Below, piece by piece: positions 1 to 11,223 of a stretch of DNA of 64,000 bases (within the stretch, counting starts at the first letter, position 1; every line of letters starts with the position of its first letter). The stretch lies in NCBI GenBank assembly GCA_030533445.1, contig CM060080.1:3989052-4053051 (forward strand), written 5' to 3'. The stretch comes from Cyprinodon diabolis (lineage: Eukaryota > Chordata > Actinopteri > Cyprinodontiformes > Cyprinodontidae). Made by a program: the position numbers and the translations under genes. The notes under the pieces were generated by a model. The model searched no databases, had not been told where the DNA came from, and was given only the letters and a program-made list of their open reading frames with translations.

Positions 1-530
1 GGTTAGAGAAAACTTGAGCTGGAAGAGGTTGGAAGGGCTCCTGAACCAGAGGCAATGTCACAAGTCTCTTATCAGATGAAAGTAAAATGTATACTTTATT
101 TGGAAATCAGAGTCAAGGGTCTGGAGGAACAAAACTGCAGAATTCAAGCTGCTAGACGTCCAACATACCTAAAGTTTCTGCAGTCGCTCATGGTTTTTTT
201 GTGAGGGTGTCATTAACTGATGTTTTTCCGCCGTGTTTTCACTGGAAAAACGATCTAGAAATAAGTAAAAATTTCTTAAATTAAGTGTATTTAACGCTTA
301 ATTTGAGAAGGAAAATGAGATAGTTTGCCAATGGAATGAGTATTTCCACTCCCAAAATAAGATAATTAGATAATATGCAGTTGAAATAAGACAAACCAAT
401 TGTGTTTTCTAATTTTAAGCGTAAATTGTCAAATGCACTTATTTTAAGAAAAAAATACTTATCTAGATTTCATTTTTTTCCAGTGTTAAAGTCCAAAAGT
501 CAGAGCACAACATTTTGCTGTATGTCTTTC
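1..530 (+). pseudogene. Relic of a Tc1-like transposase, split by a MITE
   Basis: Positions 20-239 line up with the central part of the transposase at 59597-60601. Shared landmarks are the block around 'gatgaaagtaaa', then 'tttggaaatca', then 'gtctggaggaa', followed by a degraded version of the region that encodes VMVWGAMSSAG in the intact copy. The match resumes after the palindromic MITE (240-485) for about 45 bases. The relic enters the window already truncated and has indels and no open frame. It is a much older relative of the intact element, on the same strand. The alignment was done by eye. Confidence 0.7.
240..485. mobile_element. Palindromic MITE, copy 1 (CACTGG...CCAGTG)
   Basis: The element starts CACTGGAAAAACGATCTAG and ends with the inverted counterpart ATCTAG...CCAGTG. 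The two arms are extended imperfect inverted repeats with marker blocks 'ttgccaatgga' and 'aaaataagtgcat'. This copy has lost part of one arm (246 bp against about 290 bp). It interrupts the Tc1 relic. It has no coding capacity. Other copies lie at 2757, 37172, 41023, 43110, 57825 and 58998. Confidence 0.85.
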
Positions 531-774
531 CTCTGCTTTCAAGCTTGATCAAGTTTATAGTAACTCAGGTTATTCTGATCTATCTCTATAGCTGCTATAG
601 GCTTAGGCTGCTGGAGGACATAGGGACCACTTTTCATCATGTCTATTCTCCCATTCTGCAGTATTTGATGGATTAATCTCTAGTTTTATGTTGCGTCGGC
701 TTTTTCTTTTTGGCATTGTGCTTGAATCCATAGCCAACTGCTATCAAAATCTTGGATTATGATGATATGGCCTG

Positions 775-1690
775 TTTTTCAGTTCTCAGTCCTGTTTCTA
801 TCCTATATTTAACTATGGGCTCAGCTTTTACTGTGACTAACTGGATGTGCTCTCTTTCATCGCTTTCAGTGCATACATTTTCCAATCTTAGATCTAGCCA
901 ATAACTCTGTATACTCTTGTCTCAAAATTAATATACTAAGCCGTTTATTATTTTAAGACGGTTCTACTCAAAATAACTGCAGAAATCTCCCAGTGCAATA
1001 AGACAGTTGCACTTGGTAAGAATTCTTTAAATCATAATATATATTCTCAAAACAAGAAGTCTTACCTTTGCAATGGTCTCACTGCATTGGAAGATTATTG
1101 CATTTATTTTCAATACGATTTTCCCAAAATAAGATAACAGAATCTGCTCTTGCTTAGTATATATCAATCTCAAAACAAGATCAAAAAACATTTTGAATGG
1201 ATCTAAGATTGTAAGACTTGTTTAGATGGACAATTTCTGTTGTATTAAGATGAAACTTGCTCAGAGCTTGCATGCTTAACTGTTTATTTTTTTCCTTGTT
1301 TCTTGTGGAGCTACTTTTTCTTTATGTTTTCTAACATAGAAAGTATTTATAGATCAATGTTTCTATGTTGCTTTTGTATCTCTGCTTCTGTCTCTTTGAA
1401 CCCCGCTCACACTGAACCTGGTTCTGCTGGAGGTTTCCTTCTATCAAAAGGGAGTTCTTCCTCTCTGCTGTTGCTTCATGCATGCTTGATGTCAGGAATT
1501 CCAGCAGAGTCAACAACAAAATGCAACTGAATGTCCACTTTTGCCACATGCTCATCCAGGAGGAGCGTTTCCTGCAGGGTCAGTGACTGCATGCAATCAG
1601 CTGGTTTTCTCAGATAGAAAATATTTAAGTAATCTGACTGAATGATGTGATTGATGTGTCTCGGCAAAATACCTTAAGTTGACATGCTTT
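775..1690 (+). repeat. Dispersed teleost repeat of LINE 3'-end type, copy 1 (degraded)
   Basis: Two blocks (about 775-860 and 1290-1690) match the copy at 44460-44889. Shared strings include 'gtgactaactggatgtgc', 'cctggttctgctggaggttt' and the 'ttttccttagatagaaaa'-type block. The order is the same, with extra or diverged sequence between the blocks. This is a very common fish repeat that usually ends with 'tatataaataaa', and I take it as a LINE tail. No open frame is preserved. Confidence 0.65.
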
Positions 1691-1739
1691 TAAGTGGTGC
1701 TATAGAAATCAACTGAATGGAATTGCAGAACAACCTTCA

Positions 1740-1940
1740 TGTAGATCAGGGGTAGGGAATGTTGATCCTCAAGGGCCTCTGTCCTGCAGTATTTTGCATG
1801 CATCCCTGCTTCATCACATGAAAAAGGCTTAAATCAGCTCTTTGGCATGACAATCAGTTTAGCTGAGACCATCCATTAACTGTTCATTTGTTTCATGTGA
1901 GATGCATACAAAAAGCTGCAGGACAGTGGCACTCAGTGGC
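1740..1940. mobile_element. hAT-like MITE fragment (CAGGGGT end)
   Basis: The left end reads CAGGGGTAGGGAA and continues with 'cctcaagggcctctgtcctgca'. Near 1915 the motif returns inverted as 'gctgcaggacagtgg'. This layout is common in fish non-autonomous hAT elements. The right terminus is not clean and I could not read a TSD. Confidence 0.45.
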
Positions 1941-2756
1941 AGATATTACCTACAAGAGATTCGTATTTTGTTTTTTGAAAAGAGCCAAAACTGTGAGAAG
2001 CCTAAAAAGCTGCTCTAATCACCAAGATGTGACCAAGAAACCAGACGGAAACTTAAACCCATAGAGATCCTAAGAGGAACACGGAAGCAGACGAGCAGAA
2101 AGATGTTTTTAAAGCAGCAGTAGGACCAGATAATGACGGCAGATACTGTGAAAGTAGGGTCTAATAGCTCCACATTACTGTATTAGAAATCCTGTTTGTG
2201 TGATAGGATGTTCTAATTTTGTGAGCAAATGAATTAGAGTTTTTATATCAGCTGTAAGTCAGAAGCCACATGTCTGAGTTGAAATAAATGTACTTTTCTA
2301 TTATATTCTAGTTTAATAAATTGCTTCTCTAAGCTGATTGACAGCAACACAACGGTGTTGCTTTTTACCAGCTGTTATACACTCTATGGACAATTGCCAG
2401 CAGTTTCCAAACAGAGTTTTGCCTGTTGTTCCAGTTATTGTGATCATTACTTACTGAAGCTTCACTACCTTTAATGCTTGGAACAGTTCTTTCCACATAC
2501 TGGGCCTGCAGGTCAGCCTCTCTCTGGGCGCTGAGCTCCAAGTAGTTTTGATATCCTTAATTCTTCAACAACTTTCCTAGACAGCTTTGTAAATTCTCAG
2601 TCACACAAGCTTTGGCAACAAAGGCTTAAATTGGAGGCAACTGGACTTTCGTCCAGCTTTTCTGAAGATGTTTTGACACCTATCCAGGAGTCTTGTGAGT
2701 TCTTTCGTTTTGCAACACAGCAACTTGCAGCTCTGATGATGTCAGGAGCAAATATA
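1941..2756. other. No gene seen
   Basis: The sequence is AT-rich with no credible open frame and no internal match to other repeats in the window that I could see. A short inverted 'aacac...gtgtt' at about 2345-2362 is too small to interpret. Confidence 0.5.
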
Positions 2757-3043
2757 CACTGGAAAAATGATCCAGAAATAAGTTAAAATTTCATAAAGTG
2801 TATTTACCCTGAAGTTGAGTAAGTAAATGAGATGGTTTGCTAATGGGATGAGAATTTTTACTGTTAAAAAAGATAACTGGATAATATGCACTTGAAATAA
2901 GACAATGCAATTGTTTTTTCTTATTTGAAGTGTAAATTATCTTGCTCCATTGTCAAAATGTCTCGTTTACCTCCTCAATCCAAGAACAAATGCACTTATT
3001 TTAAGAAAAAATGACTTATCTAGATTTTGATTGTTTTTCAGTG
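2757..3043. mobile_element. Palindromic MITE, copy 2
   Basis: It runs from CACTGGAAAAATGATCCAG to ATCTAGATTTTG...CAGTG, 287 bp. Both marker blocks are present: 'gtttgctaatggga' on one arm and 'ccattgtcaaaatg' on the other. It is the same family as 41023-41317 and is non-coding. Confidence 0.85.
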
Positions 3044-3224
3044 CAACCGATCTTTGTTCAGACTTGCTGGAGTCTTTTTTTATGAGTTTTGTTTGGCAGT
3101 TTGTGTGGCTTTGTAATGTCCAACCCTCTGTAAGGGGATGTTTTTTTTTTTCTTTTTAACAATGAATTTACTTTATTTATCTCACAGTGGAGAAATTTAT
3201 CGTTACATCGGCTCAAATAGTCGA

Positions 3225-3278
3225 CACACACACACATATATACACATATATATATGTGTATATATATGCACATATATA
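3225..3278. repeat. TA/CA microsatellite, left side of a Tc1 insertion
   Basis: A compound (CA)n/(TA)n tract ends at the TA dinucleotide that forms the Tc1 target site. It and the longer tract at 4527-4880 probably formed one microsatellite before insertion. Confidence 0.8.
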
Positions 3279-4526
3279 CACTATATTGCCAAAAGTATTT
3301 GCTCACCCATCCAAATTATTGGAATCAGGTGTTCCAATCACTTCCATGGCCACAGGTGTATAAATTCAAGCACCTAGGCATGCAGACTGTTTTTACAAAC
3401 ATTTGTGAAAGAATGGGTCGCTCTCAGGAGCTCAGTGAATTCCAGCGTGGAACTGTGATAGGATGCCACCTGTGCAACAAATCCAGTCGTGAAATTTCCT
3501 CGCTCCTAAATATTCCACAGTCAACTGTCAGCTGTATTATAAGAAAATGGAAGTGTTTGGGAACGACAGCAACTCAGCCACGAAGTGGTAGGCCACGTAA
3601 ACTGACGGAGCGGGGTCAGCGGATGCTGAAGCGCATAGTGCGAAGAGGTCGCCAACTTTCTGCAGAGTCAATCACTACAGACCTCCAAACTTCATGTGGC
3701 CTTCAGATTAGCTCAAGAACAGTGCGCAGAGAGCTTCATGGAATGGGTTTCCATGGTCGAGCAGCTGCATCCAAGCCATACATAACCAAGTGCAATGCAA
3801 AGCGTCGGATGCGGTGGTGTAAAGCACGCCGCCACTGGACTCTAGAGCAGTGGAGACGCGTTCTCTGGAGTGACGAATCGCGCTTCTCCATCTGGCAATC
3901 TGATGGACGGGTCTGGGTTTGGCGGTTGCCAGGAGAACGGTACTTGTCTGACTGCATTGTGCCAAGTGTAAAGTTTGGTGGAGGGGGGATTATGGTGTGG
4001 GGTTGTTTTTCAGGAGCTGGGCTTGGCCCCTTAGTTCCAGTGAAAGGAACTCTGAATGCTTCAGCATACCAAGACATTTTGGACAATTCCATGCTCCCAA
4101 CTTTGTGGGAACAGTTTGGAGCTGGCCCCTTCCTCTTCCAACATGACTGTGCACCAGTGCACAAAGCAAGGTCCATAAAGACATGGATGACAGAGTCTGG
4201 TGTGGATGAACTTGACTGGCCTGCACAGAGTCCTGACCTCAACCCGATAGAACACCTTTGGGATGAATTAGAGCGGAGACTGAGAGCCAGGCCTTCTCGT
4301 CCAACATCAGTGTGCGACCTCACAAATGCGCTTCTGGAAGAATGGTCAAAAATTCCCATAAACACACTCCTAAACCTTGTGGACAGCCTTCCCAGAAGAG
4401 TTGAAGCTGTTCTAGCTGCAAAGGGTGGACCGACGTCATATTGAACCCTATGGATTAGGAACGGGATGTCACTTAAGCTCATATGTGAGTCAAGGCAGGT
4501 GAGCAAATACTTTTGGCAATATAGTG
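3279..4526 (+). mobile_element. Complete Tc1-like (DD34E) transposon
   Basis: The terminal inverted repeats begin CACTATATTGCCAAAAGTAT and match over roughly 30 bases at the far end (4498-4526). TA dinucleotides flank both ends, as expected for IS630/Tc1/mariner elements. The 1248-bp element contains one uninterrupted transposase gene. It sits inside a TA/CA repeat, so the exact TA target cannot be told apart from neighbouring TAs. Little TIR divergence and an intact frame argue for a recent insertion. Confidence 0.95.
3413..4444 (+). CDS. Tc1-like transposase, 343 aa, apparently intact
   Basis: This is a cut-and-paste DDE transposase that would act in the nucleus on the element's own TIRs. 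I start it at [10 protein letters not shown] (3413) rather than the upstream in-frame ATG at 3254, because the earlier start would read through the microsatellite and TIR. The N-terminal helix-turn-helix covers about residues 26-47. A basic GRPRKL AT-hook-like motif follows at 59-64, and a second DNA-binding region comes before the catalytic core. Catalytic residues are D154 (WSDESRF), D245 (FQHDCAPVH) and E280 (DLNPIEHLW), with exactly 34 residues between the last two (DD34E). It ends [10 protein letters not shown]. The length is normal for Tc1 and I see no frameshift or stop. Activity is not shown. Confidence 0.95.
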   Translation: MGRSQELSEFQRGTVIGCHLCNKSSREISSLLNIPQSTVSCIIRKWKCLGTTATQPRSGRPRKLTERGQRMLKRIVRRGRQLSAESITTDLQTSCGLQISSRTVRRELHGMGFHGRAAASKPYITKCNAKRRMRWCKARRHWTLEQWRRVLWSDESRFSIWQSDGRVWVWRLPGERYLSDCIVPSVKFGGGGIMVWGCFSGAGLGPLVPVKGTLNASAYQDILDNSMLPTLWEQFGAGPFLFQHDCAPVHKARSIKTWMTESGVDELDWPAQSPDLNPIEHLWDELERRLRARPSRPTSVCDLTNALLEEWSKIPINTLLNLVDSLPRRVEAVLAAKGGPTSY

Positions 4527-4599
4527 TATATATATATATACACACACACACGCACACACATATATATATATACACACACACACACACATATATATATAT

Positions 4600-4630
<31 letters not shown>

Positions 4631-4638
4631 CACACACA

Positions 4639-4684
<46 letters not shown>

Positions 4685-4721
4685 CACACACACATATATA
4701 TATATACACACACACACACAC

Positions 4722-4768
<47 letters not shown>

Positions 4769-4811
4769 CACACACGCACGCACACACATATATATATATA
4801 CACACACACAC

Positions 4812-4846
<35 letters not shown>

Positions 4847-4852
4847 TGTGTA

Positions 4853-4892
<40 letters not shown>

Positions 4893-4895
4893 TTT
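4527..4895. repeat. Long compound (TA)n/(CA)n microsatellite ending in poly-T
   Basis: About 350 bases alternate between short (TA)n and (CA)n blocks, with occasional CG interruptions, then a run of about 20 T. All six frames stay open and give HTHTHIYIYI-type or CVCVYIYI-type strings, which are artefacts. The tract is the right-hand continuation of the microsatellite that hosts the Tc1 element. Confidence 0.95.
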
Positions 4896-5655
4896 AAAGC
4901 AGGATTTGCACAGGGTGTTTACATAGGTATTTATATAGATGGGTATTTATCAGTATAAAAAAGGTTTTCCTTCACCCCTCTTTGAAACCTCCTGCCCTCT
5001 CTGTCCAAAAGGTGAACTGTTTGATCTACTTCATGCGATTGTGTAGTTGATGTTTGGTTTCTTGATTATATGAGTCCCAGCAGTCCTCACTTCTTTGGAT
5101 TGGTTTGGATGTTCTGTCTTTTGAATGAACCAGTCTAAGGTTGTTTAGTTCAAATCTTCCTGAGTTTGTCAGAAACTCCTGACATACATGTGGAGTTACA
5201 ATATTTCTCTTTATCCTCTGTGTTAGACGCAGCGTTGTTCTCCCCGCTATTTTTTTTCTGGCTGACTTAACAACCACCCATTTTGGATAACCTCATGCTT
5301 CAAGTGATTTCCTGATAGGTTTGTTGATTTGAAACTTTCTTGGAAACATTTCTGCTATAAAGTATTAAAGCAACTTTTTAGAAAGAAGAAAAATAAACAG
5401 AGGAAAATTCCACCATTAAAATAACAACTTTTAGGTGAATCCCACATGTTTTGTAGAAAAACAAAATCTTTGATGCTGGAAAGTCTGTTATTTGCAGGAA
5501 AAAACAAACACTCTCAGATAATTGGCAAAAAGTTTGAAATTCAAACTCAATTATATTGTGACTTTCTAAAGCCTGGAATTTACAAGAACAAATCTGCTTG
5601 GTTTTTAAAAGAAAAGGACAGAAGTTTGCTGTATTATAGTATAAATTGTTGTGCA
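4896..5655. other. No gene seen
   Basis: AT-rich sequence with only short open frames that lack any recognisable domain. I found no internal repeat match. Confidence 0.5.
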
Positions 5656-5659
5656 TTAA

Positions 5660-6290
5660 AGGGGTGATAGAATGATTCTATCGGGTATCTGGTCCTTCAG
5701 GTCTCTAATAGGGTGTGTAACATTGGTTGGGCTGAAATGGCATATTTGCTGTTCTATGAGCCCTAATGCAGCCTGGTTAAAAGCCCTAGAATGAAACAAC
5801 AGGTTTTCTTCCTTTTATGGTATGATCATGAATATTTAGATGAGCTGTGCTCTGATTGGGTGGTTTATAACGAGCGAAGCTGCTGAGCAAAGACGCATCA
5901 TAGCAACAAGCACTCAGTCACTGAAACATCAGATTGTTGATATGGTATCTAAAAGAATGTCTGCGGGGACTTTAAAAATCGTCCGGGATTTTGGTCGACT
6001 ACAGTGCAGCACGTAGTCAAAACACACCGGGCACTCGAACCGAGGCGTCAGCTCCAGGGCTGGTCCGGGAACCCCGGCGGACGGGGGCAGGGAGCCAACG
6101 GGGGTCGGAGCGACCGAACCCGTCCCACTGACGGTAGCCTCGACACAAGCGGCCCCGTGCTCCCAAAGCCGGCCTGTTTACCGGCCCCCCAGCCCCCTCC
6201 TCCGGCTCAGGACAGACGGCTAATGGCTCTCTGCTGAGGACTTGTCCAGTCAGCGGCCCAGCAGTTGATACTTCATAAAATGAAGCCACT
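5660..6290 (+). mobile_element. TTAA-target repeat family R, copy 1
   Basis: It starts AGGGGTGATAGAATGATTCT directly after TTAA (5656-5659). It matches 30838-32790 on the same strand and 14880-15808 in reverse. Shared blocks are 'ctggtccttcaggtctct', 'ggttgggctgaaa', 'gcctggttaaaagccc' and 'aacgagcgaagctgctgag', followed by a GC-rich part at about 6000-6240. Compared with the other copies it lacks about 40 bases after 'gttgatatggta'. I could not define the far end. The TTAA target suggests a piggyBac-like or similar non-autonomous element. Confidence 0.65.
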
Positions 6291-6779
6291 TCCTGATGGT
6301 TTAAACAAGTGTCTACTTTTTAGTAGTAAATCAGCAGCTGCTACATGTATGACAACTACTTCTCCATAATGGAATGCAAGGGGAACCATCTGAGGAAGAA
6401 GATTCAACATGGCTGCATCAATCCTGATGCAATAACTAAGGAAAATTATGAAAGTCCTCTCTGCTCCTGATTTTTTTTTGTATTTTAGAGATAAAACCTT
6501 ATTTTGACACTTTTAATTGTCTCTTTGTATACTCAGCCTTTTAAGTGTTTTATTTTTGAACTAAATTAATAAAAAATTACTCTAATACTGAAATGTAAAC
6601 AAGTACGTCATGATAAAATAAATGCATCATTTCAGATTCCAACATCGAAATAAATTGTCGGAGAGCTCTCCTCTCAAAGCATTATGGGATTTAACGTCAT
6701 AGTAGAACGCCGTTGCCACAGGCTGTAGCTTTATGTGACCAATGGGGCAAAAAGCAGTGATCATCTGTCCGAACAATCA

Positions 6780-6960
6780 GTTAACTGAGTTCACTATAGA
6801 GTCCCTGCTGTATTTGGACACAGTAAGCTTGTATGAGCTATGAGAACAGCACATTATAAACAGGGTGTGCACGAGGAAGAATTGGGCTCGTGCATGCTCT
6901 TGCACGCACATTTCTTTTTAAAGTGGAGAGGGCGGGTCTTCTAAAAAATAATTCACAATC
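6780..6960 (+). repeat. Repeat family S, copy 1 (fragment)
   Basis: It shares 'agtaagcttgtatgag', 'gggctcgtgca' and 'gtggagagggcgggtctt' with 9150-9420 and 61460-61925. It is non-coding and no terminal repeats are visible. Confidence 0.6.
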
Positions 6961-6964
6961 CCCT

Positions 6965-7040
6965 GCATGCTCAGGGAGAACATACAAACTCCATGCTGAA
7001 AGAGCCAGGGCTCGAACCCGGATCTTCTTGCTAACTAAAC
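6965..7040 (-). repeat. Fragment of tRNA-derived SINE (reverse)
   Basis: The sequence 'agggagaacatacaaactcc' followed by 'gggctcgaacccgg' is the inverted central part of the SINE at 14274-14630, including the pol III B-box-like motif. Only this core is present. Confidence 0.6.
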
Positions 7041-7379
7041 GCTGAGCAGCCCCAGTCTTTTCCGAGTATCCTCAAAATCTGTCTTAAATATATCGTTGAC
7101 TCGGGCAGACCCATTCATGGACAGGGTTGACATCACATCCACCGAAGAGCACTGGAACGTCCGACCTGAATTAAATTCAAGAAAATAGGCTACAGGCTTA
7201 TAGATGCAGCGACGCTGAATTACTGAGGTCTCAGTCTGCTGAAAAAAATAATGTTTTGTTATTTTTGTCCTGATTTTGTTCTATGCACTCATTAAAACAC
7301 TTGTCCCAACTTGACTCCCCGGGTAAATGTGGTCTAGAACCACCACTAAGTGTGTTTAATAAAAAATAAAGAAAAATCT

Positions 7380-7500
7380 TTAGACAGCTTTTATTGTCAT
7401 TTTGTACACACAGAATGTAAAGAAAATGGAATTTAGTTTCGATCAGCTTTCAGAACATTTCCTTCCCTTAAAGTGCAGCAGTGATGAAATGTAAACGGTG
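7380..7500. repeat. Dispersed repeat fragment shared with 49523-49640
   Basis: Both copies carry 'tttattgtcattttg' and 'aaagtgcagcagtgat', then 'aaatgtaaac', at the same spacing. This resembles a widespread fish LINE-tail segment in reverse ('tttattgtcattttgcac'). No coding sequence. Confidence 0.5.
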
Positions 7501-8615
7501 TGGGAGAAAAAAAACATTGATATGGAAGTTCAGAGCATATATGGTGCAAATGTGCAGAGTTTAGGTATATTCCGTGTTATATTTTGTTGGACATGTGTGG
7601 CTACACATAGTTTAATTTAGTTAAACTTAAAATGCATCAAAACAGAGCATAAAAGTAGGATTGTTTTCAAAAAGTTACTAAAATAAATGTAAGTAGCATG
7701 ATGTTGTATTTTCTGTTGTATTCAGTGTTAGGCTTAGGCGTGCTTCAAAACTAAACTTGTACAAGCCTCAAAAATGAAGCAGCACGCATGTTTTTGCTGC
7801 TCCAGCTGCTTGCGGTGATAAACAAAAACAGTTCTTGCAGCTAATAATTGCACATAAAGCATTCATTTTAAATGTTTCCATGTTTAAATTGAACCATCAT
7901 AGAGCTACTAAAGGTAAGCAGTTAACAGAAACTGGAAACCCCTCTGATTAGATGGAAGACTCCCAGAAAAACTGCAACTCACAGGTTACAGTTTTGTTAG
8001 AGAGTTTAAAGACTCCACTGTGTTTGCTTCGCAAAACAAACATGCATTTTGATCTGACATCTGATCCTTTTTGCTTCATTTCAAACCGATACATTTTTAA
8101 TAAGCGCACCTCTTTCATATGAAGGCGGTGAGGAGGAGACCTCCAACCATCAGAGCTGCTTGGAACAACAGCAATGGAAAATTAACTGTGAATGCAGCTG
8201 CTCTTTCAGCTCCAACCCTTTTGTCGTGTGCTGAAAAAACAATGAATAATTCTCTTTGCAGCCTGTATGTGGGTGTAGGGAGCAGGACAGAAGGCAGGAC
8301 TGGAATCCACAGCAAAGATCAAACGGTAGGTGAAGTTTGAAATGAATCCACATATCCAGAGGATGCTGCAGACCGAGCAAATGTTTGTTTGTGGGAGCTG
8401 CAGAAATGGCAAGATACGTCTGTTCTACATAAAGGAATCAGCTAAAAATCGACAAATCTATGAGAAAGGATCACAGCAAGTCTGGTAGGTAACCTGGAAA
8501 AGTTAGGAAGTTTTATTGGTGGATAAAAATGCATTTGCATTATAGAGATGGAACTGTCCCCTTGGTCAATGCTTTGTAAAGACATTTTTTTCAGCTGGAA
8601 TTCAGTTTAAGTGAA
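7501..8615. other. No gene seen; single-copy sequence
   Basis: No credible open frame longer than about 75 codons and no internal repeat match. The section near 8100-8340 has more balanced composition than its surroundings, but the frames there on both strands are ordinary shadows. Confidence 0.45.
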
Positions 8616-8619
8616 AATT

Positions 8620-8890
8620 AGTTTATCAGTTTATCTATATAGCACCAATTCATAACACGTCATCCTAATTCACCCAATTCATTCAATCAACTGGAAAACA
8701 TGTTGATTATATTCAGTCATGTCTTGCAAGACATGCTACTCCTAAATTAGCCAGACAAATTTTAGGTCTCATTTTGTCGTCAACAGCAATCCTTCACACT
8801 GAACATGCATGTAGCGACAGTGGAGAGGAAAACTCGCTTTTACAGGAAGAAACAGGTCTTGGAAACACAAAGCCAGGCTCACTTCGATTC
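8620..8890 (-). repeat. Teleost LINE-tail-type repeat, copy 2 (reverse)
   Basis: Reading in reverse, 'tatctatatagcaccaattc' is the tail and 'gcgacagtggagaggaaaa' plus 'caggaagaaac' are the inverted forms of the blocks seen at 44700-44760. It is the same family as 775-1690 and 44460-46165. Confidence 0.7.
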
Positions 8891-9149
8891 AGTGTCTTAC
8901 TCTTGTTAAATGTAAGGTGAGGTGAAGTTGCCTCTTTGATTTAGAACTAGCTTTTCTAAAAATTGCGATTATATTCCAAAGGTGATTTATTTCCCAGCCC
9001 CGCTTTTAGTAAACCGGTCTGTGTGAAAGTCACCTGGAATCTGCACAGGTCCATGTGACGATAGGAGGTCACTAAAATCTTTCCAAGCCTCGTTTGTATG
9101 CCTTACAGCCATAGTGCAAGGTGTTCTTTTTCCAGGTGGATCATCTAAA

Positions 9150-9420
9150 TAAGTGGTTCTCCTAATTGTCAATCATCCTGGTGATATGTTTCCGTAAGGC
9201 CATCCTACGTGCTCGTATACAATCTTCAAAGTAAGTTTGTATGAGCGATGCAAACAGCCACTTTTTAACAGAGTGTGCATAAAGAGAACTCGGCTCGTGC
9301 ACGCTCTCGCACAGGTTTAATAGGTGTTTCCTCTCTGGAGGGGGTACAGGGTTGTGCATGTGCATTTTTTTTAAGTGGAGAGGGCGGGTCTTTTCAAAAA
9401 CTCATGAAAATCCTTCAGTT
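9150..9420 (+). repeat. Repeat family S, copy 2
   Basis: It matches 60930-61925 over 'ctaattgtcaatcat', 'aaggccatcctacgtgctcgt', 'gtgcacgctctcgcac' and 'gtggagagggcgggtct'. This copy shows the uninterrupted form of the site where a TTAA MITE sits at 60979 in the other copy. Confidence 0.65.
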
Positions 9421-9429
9421 ACCTTTAGC

Positions 9430-11223
9430 TAAGGGTCTGATCCCATATGAGTTGATGATTGTCTCCCCCTAGTGGTCTGGAGCTCTTTTTAACTAAGTGC
9501 TAATTTGCACCTTTTTTTCACTCAGTTTTTGCTGCTTTCATTTTTCCTTTTGCGTGTATTTTGTGTGTTAGCATCATTTACATACTCGTAGCCCATTCTG
9601 CGTTTTCACTTTGCTGCTATTTTCTGTGATTCCAGTTTATTTTATATGCAATTTCTTTTTGTGTGTGTGCATGTGTTTGAAAGTCAGTCTCAATTTTGAG
9701 TTGACATGTTAATTTACCTTGATGCTACTTATTGATCCATGGCTATTTGCAGATAAATGCTATAACGGCAGAGAAAGGAACCTTTTGAACCTTCATTTTA
9801 GCAAAAAAAGAAAAGAGAAAGAGAAAGAAGACCCTCCCTTCCACCTCACCTGAACTAGATTTGAAGGTTTTTTGAGAACGCAGAATTCCCTCATGGTGTC
9901 CCGCCCCCAGCCTGTAACCTTCGGTGCAATCTGACGCTGTCCCTCAGATCTTCTCTCCTTCTCACCTTAGCTGTGATACCCACAAAGCTTCTGCCAACCT
10001 CTAAAAAAAGAAAAGCAGAGACATGCTAAAGGCGTGTTTCTGCAGGGCGTTCACCTGCCTGACTGACAAACCGACACAACAAAAAAGGAAAAAAGTGCTG
10101 AATGAAAAACACAAAACGATCCAAGGTTCACTTCCCTCCCCGATGTTATCCCGCCACATCTTTTTTAGGGGGGCTTTTCAGCTGAAAGCAAAAATTGGAG
10201 TTCAGGAGGTTCTGTAACTCACCCAGGAACATCTCTGAGAACGGACGTAGAAGTTTATTATTAGCCAATAATTCGAGCACCTGCAGCGAGGCAGTCAGTC
10301 TATATGAGAAAATATGGGAAAATGATGCAGTGTGTGTTTACCATGATTCAGTTTGCAGGAAGGAATCCAATAAAGATGATGAAGAAGCTTCATCTCTGTA
10401 CCTTACCAGGCTGGGATGTGTGGCTGAGTATTCAGAGGAGTGAGGAGACACAGAGCGCTGGGAGAGGGAAGTGATTACTGTCGTTAGGTCGACAGGAAAT
10501 GTTGCATCTCTTTGACGTTTAGTAATGATCACAGCAGCTGGGAACAATAAAACTCCAGCATTGCACAATTATTGGCCCGCCTCACTTACACTGGATAAAA
10601 GCAATAATGCATATTATCCCCACATCCCCCTTTAAAGTCGCACCAGCTTAGGAGGAGAGGCAGCAAATCAGATTTGCTGCGCAGGAAGCTGAGTGGGCCG
10701 GCGGTTAAGATTGACTGGAGGAAGACTTCCTGCAGCGCTGCATGATTTGATCACTCTCACTCTCTTACTCACAGTATCAATCCATCCATCTTCTGCGTCT
10801 CTTCTTTCATTTCTCATGATTGTGTACCTTTGAGACAAAGAGGGGAGATTAAAATGGCGCTCAGTTTGTTTTGACAGCAGCTCAGATTCTGAAAAGACAA
10901 ACTAACTGTGGAAGATTTAAGAAAAGAACATGAATGACATGAAAAGGATGAAGAAATCGGTTTAACTGTCAGTTTTTGCCAATTATTGTTGAAGCTTTTT
11001 TTTTTTTTTTTTTAGGTTTGATGTTCTTCCATTGGAAGCTGTTAGGCAAAAGAACATGGATGAGACTATTTATGGAAAACAAATTTTATCGGCCTGATTT
11101 GAATTTCTGAACAAATAAAGGTTCCTTTGGGTAAAAATGGAGCCCAGAGCAGAGCTTCACTAACGCTGACCTTCTTATGCTTTGTATCAAATGTGACAAA
11201 AACGTATGAAAAGTTTGACTTAC
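9430..11223. other. No gene seen; mostly single-copy sequence
   Basis: Contains a purine-rich tract near 9800-9830 and a poly-T at about 10995-11013. Around 10600-10760 the composition is balanced and non-repetitive, which would suit a conserved non-coding element, but nothing in one sequence alone demonstrates that. No exon-like frame found. Confidence 0.4.

Noticed and set aside
4466..4958. Several long open frames in all orientations across the TA/CA tract (up to 369 codons on the minus strand when read into the Tc1 element)
   Set aside because: They translate to alternating HTH/IYI or CVC/YIY strings produced by a dinucleotide repeat that cannot create stops; the minus-strand frame over the transposase is an antisense shadow.
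6004..6289. GC-rich stretch with open frames on both strands, possible CpG-island exon
   Set aside because: The same stretch recurs at 14950-15180 and partly at 32680-32780 as part of dispersed family R.
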